Positions 6,237-6,831 of a stretch of 6,831 nt of DNA are shown here, piece after piece. The notes under the pieces were generated by a model. The model was not told the DNA's origin. It was given only the letters and a program-made list of their open reading frames with translations, and made no database searches. Each line of letters opens with the position of its first letter. Position 1 is the first letter of the stretch. This DNA is from SFWF01 sp045591645. GTDB lineage: Bacteria; Bacillota; Clostridia; Oscillospirales; Acutalibacteraceae. A program made the position numbers and the translations under genes. Location: positions 1 to 6,831 of the forward strand of contig JAZNTG010000054.1 of the NCBI GenBank assembly GCA_045591645.1, in the 5' to 3' direction.

Positions 6237-6644
6237 TTACACGCGTCTTCTCTTCGGAGGACGGCAACCATTGTGCGGGATCGGGGTAACGTCTTTGATC
6301 ATGCTTACCTCGAGACCTGCGGACTGTAATGCTCTGATTGCAGCCTCGCGTCCTGCACCGGGTCCTTTAACGTAAACCTCAACAGTCTTAAGGCCATGCT
6401 CCATAGCGGCCTTAGCAGCTGTTTCAGCAGCGCTCTGAGCAGCAAAAGGAGTAGACTTTCTAGAACCACGGAAACCAAGTTCACCGGCAGAAGCCCAAGA
6501 AAGAGCGTTACCCTGAGTATCGGTGATGGTTACGATGGTATTGTTGAAGGTAGACTGGATATGAGCCGCGCCTTTATCAACAAACTTTTTCTCACGGCGA
6601 CGACGAACTGTCGTTGCGCCTTTTTTTGCTGCTTTTGCTGCCAT
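6237..6644 (-). CDS. rpsK: 30S ribosomal protein S11
   Basis: S11 lies on the platform of the small subunit, near the mRNA exit. The protein has 135 residues with a basic N-terminal extension (AAKKGATTVRRRREKK). The family core follows: AHIQSTFNNTIVTITDTQGN, ASAGELGFRGSRKSTPFAAQ, and the C-terminal IPHNGCRPPKRRRV. All signatures are intact. The start is supported by GGGAGG (6659..6654), nine bases upstream; this site directly abuts the rpsM stop codon, so translation of the two is likely linked. Confidence 0.99.
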   Translation of the reverse strand: MAAKAAKKGATTVRRRREKKFVDKGAAHIQSTFNNTIVTITDTQGNALSWASAGELGFRGSRKSTPFAAQSAAETAAKAAMEHGLKTVEVYVKGPGAGREAAIRALQSAGLEVSMIKDVTPIPHNGCRPPKRRRV

Positions 6645-6659
6645 TTCCCGTTACCTCCC

Positions 6660-6831
6660 TTACTTCTTCTTGTTAGCAATGGTCTTTGCGGGACCCTTGC
6701 GAGTTCTGGCGTTGGTCTTGGAGCGCTGTCCGCGAACGGGAAGTCCCTTTCTGTGACGGACGCCTCTGTAGCAACCTATTTCAACCAGTCTCTTGATGTC
6801 AAGTGCAACTTCTCTTCTGAGGTCGCCTTCG
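6660..6831 (-). CDS. rpsM: 30S ribosomal protein S13 (C-terminal part, cut by window edge)
   Basis: The last 56 codons and stop (6662..6660) of S13, about the final 45 per cent of a normal protein of about 122 residues. The frame starts one base inside the window edge. The hallmark YRGVRHRKGLPVRGQRSKTN and a NARTRKGPAKT tail with a basic KKK end are present. S13 is in the head of the small subunit, contacting the P-site tRNA and the large subunit. It is the upstream neighbour of rpsK, as in nearly all bacterial alpha operons. Confidence 0.98.
   Translation of the reverse strand, partial: EGDLRREVALDIKRLVEIGCYRGVRHRKGLPVRGQRSKTNARTRKGPAKTIANKKK

Noticed and set aside
5950..6267. Minus-strand frame of 105 codons overlapping rpsD and the end of rpsK
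   Set aside because: It is an out-of-frame shadow of rpsD, with a composition unlike a natural protein and no ribosome binding site fitting its start.

Overview
All recognisable genes lie on the minus strand, so the window reads as transcription from right to left. The right part (about 4170-6831) is the end of a large ribosomal-protein operon in the order rpsM (C-terminal part only), rpsK, rpsD, rpoA, rplQ. Having a zinc-binding type rpsD between rpsK and rpoA, together with strong AAGGAG/GGAGG ribosome binding sites and moderate GC, suggests a member of the Clostridia. The dockerin and cohesin genes next door narrow this, by inference, to a Ruminococcus/Oscillospiraceae-like gut or rumen anaerobe. 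A strong hairpin at 4107-4150 closes this operon.

The middle (348-4088) is a separate two-gene unit for cell-surface proteins. A clear sigma-A type promoter (TTTACA, 16 bases, TATAAT; 4061-4088) is followed by a leader of about 170 nt, then a 769-residue secreted protein with GLUG repeats, Ig-like domains and a C-terminal type I dockerin. Sixteen bases later comes a 403-residue protein with a signal peptide, a cohesin-like domain, two cadherin-like beta-sandwich domains, an acidic linker and a C-terminal membrane anchor. The simplest reading is a small scaffold system: the second protein sits in the membrane and its cohesin may hold the dockerin of the first. No catalytic domain is visible in either, so adhesion or display is more likely than carbohydrate cleavage, but this is inference.

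The leader is the most unusual part. Four segments of the form GCTAC / GTAGC alternate along it and can pair in two mutually exclusive ways. One pairing leaves an intrinsic terminator (8 bp stem and six Ts) free to form just upstream of the ribosome binding site; the other destroys it. Two further stable hairpins lie between the first two segments, giving the shape of a three-way-junction aptamer. I could not match it to a known riboswitch class from memory.

The left end (1-329) has a second good promoter (TTGAAA, 17 bases, TATACT) driving a gene for a small membrane protein of unknown function that runs off the window.
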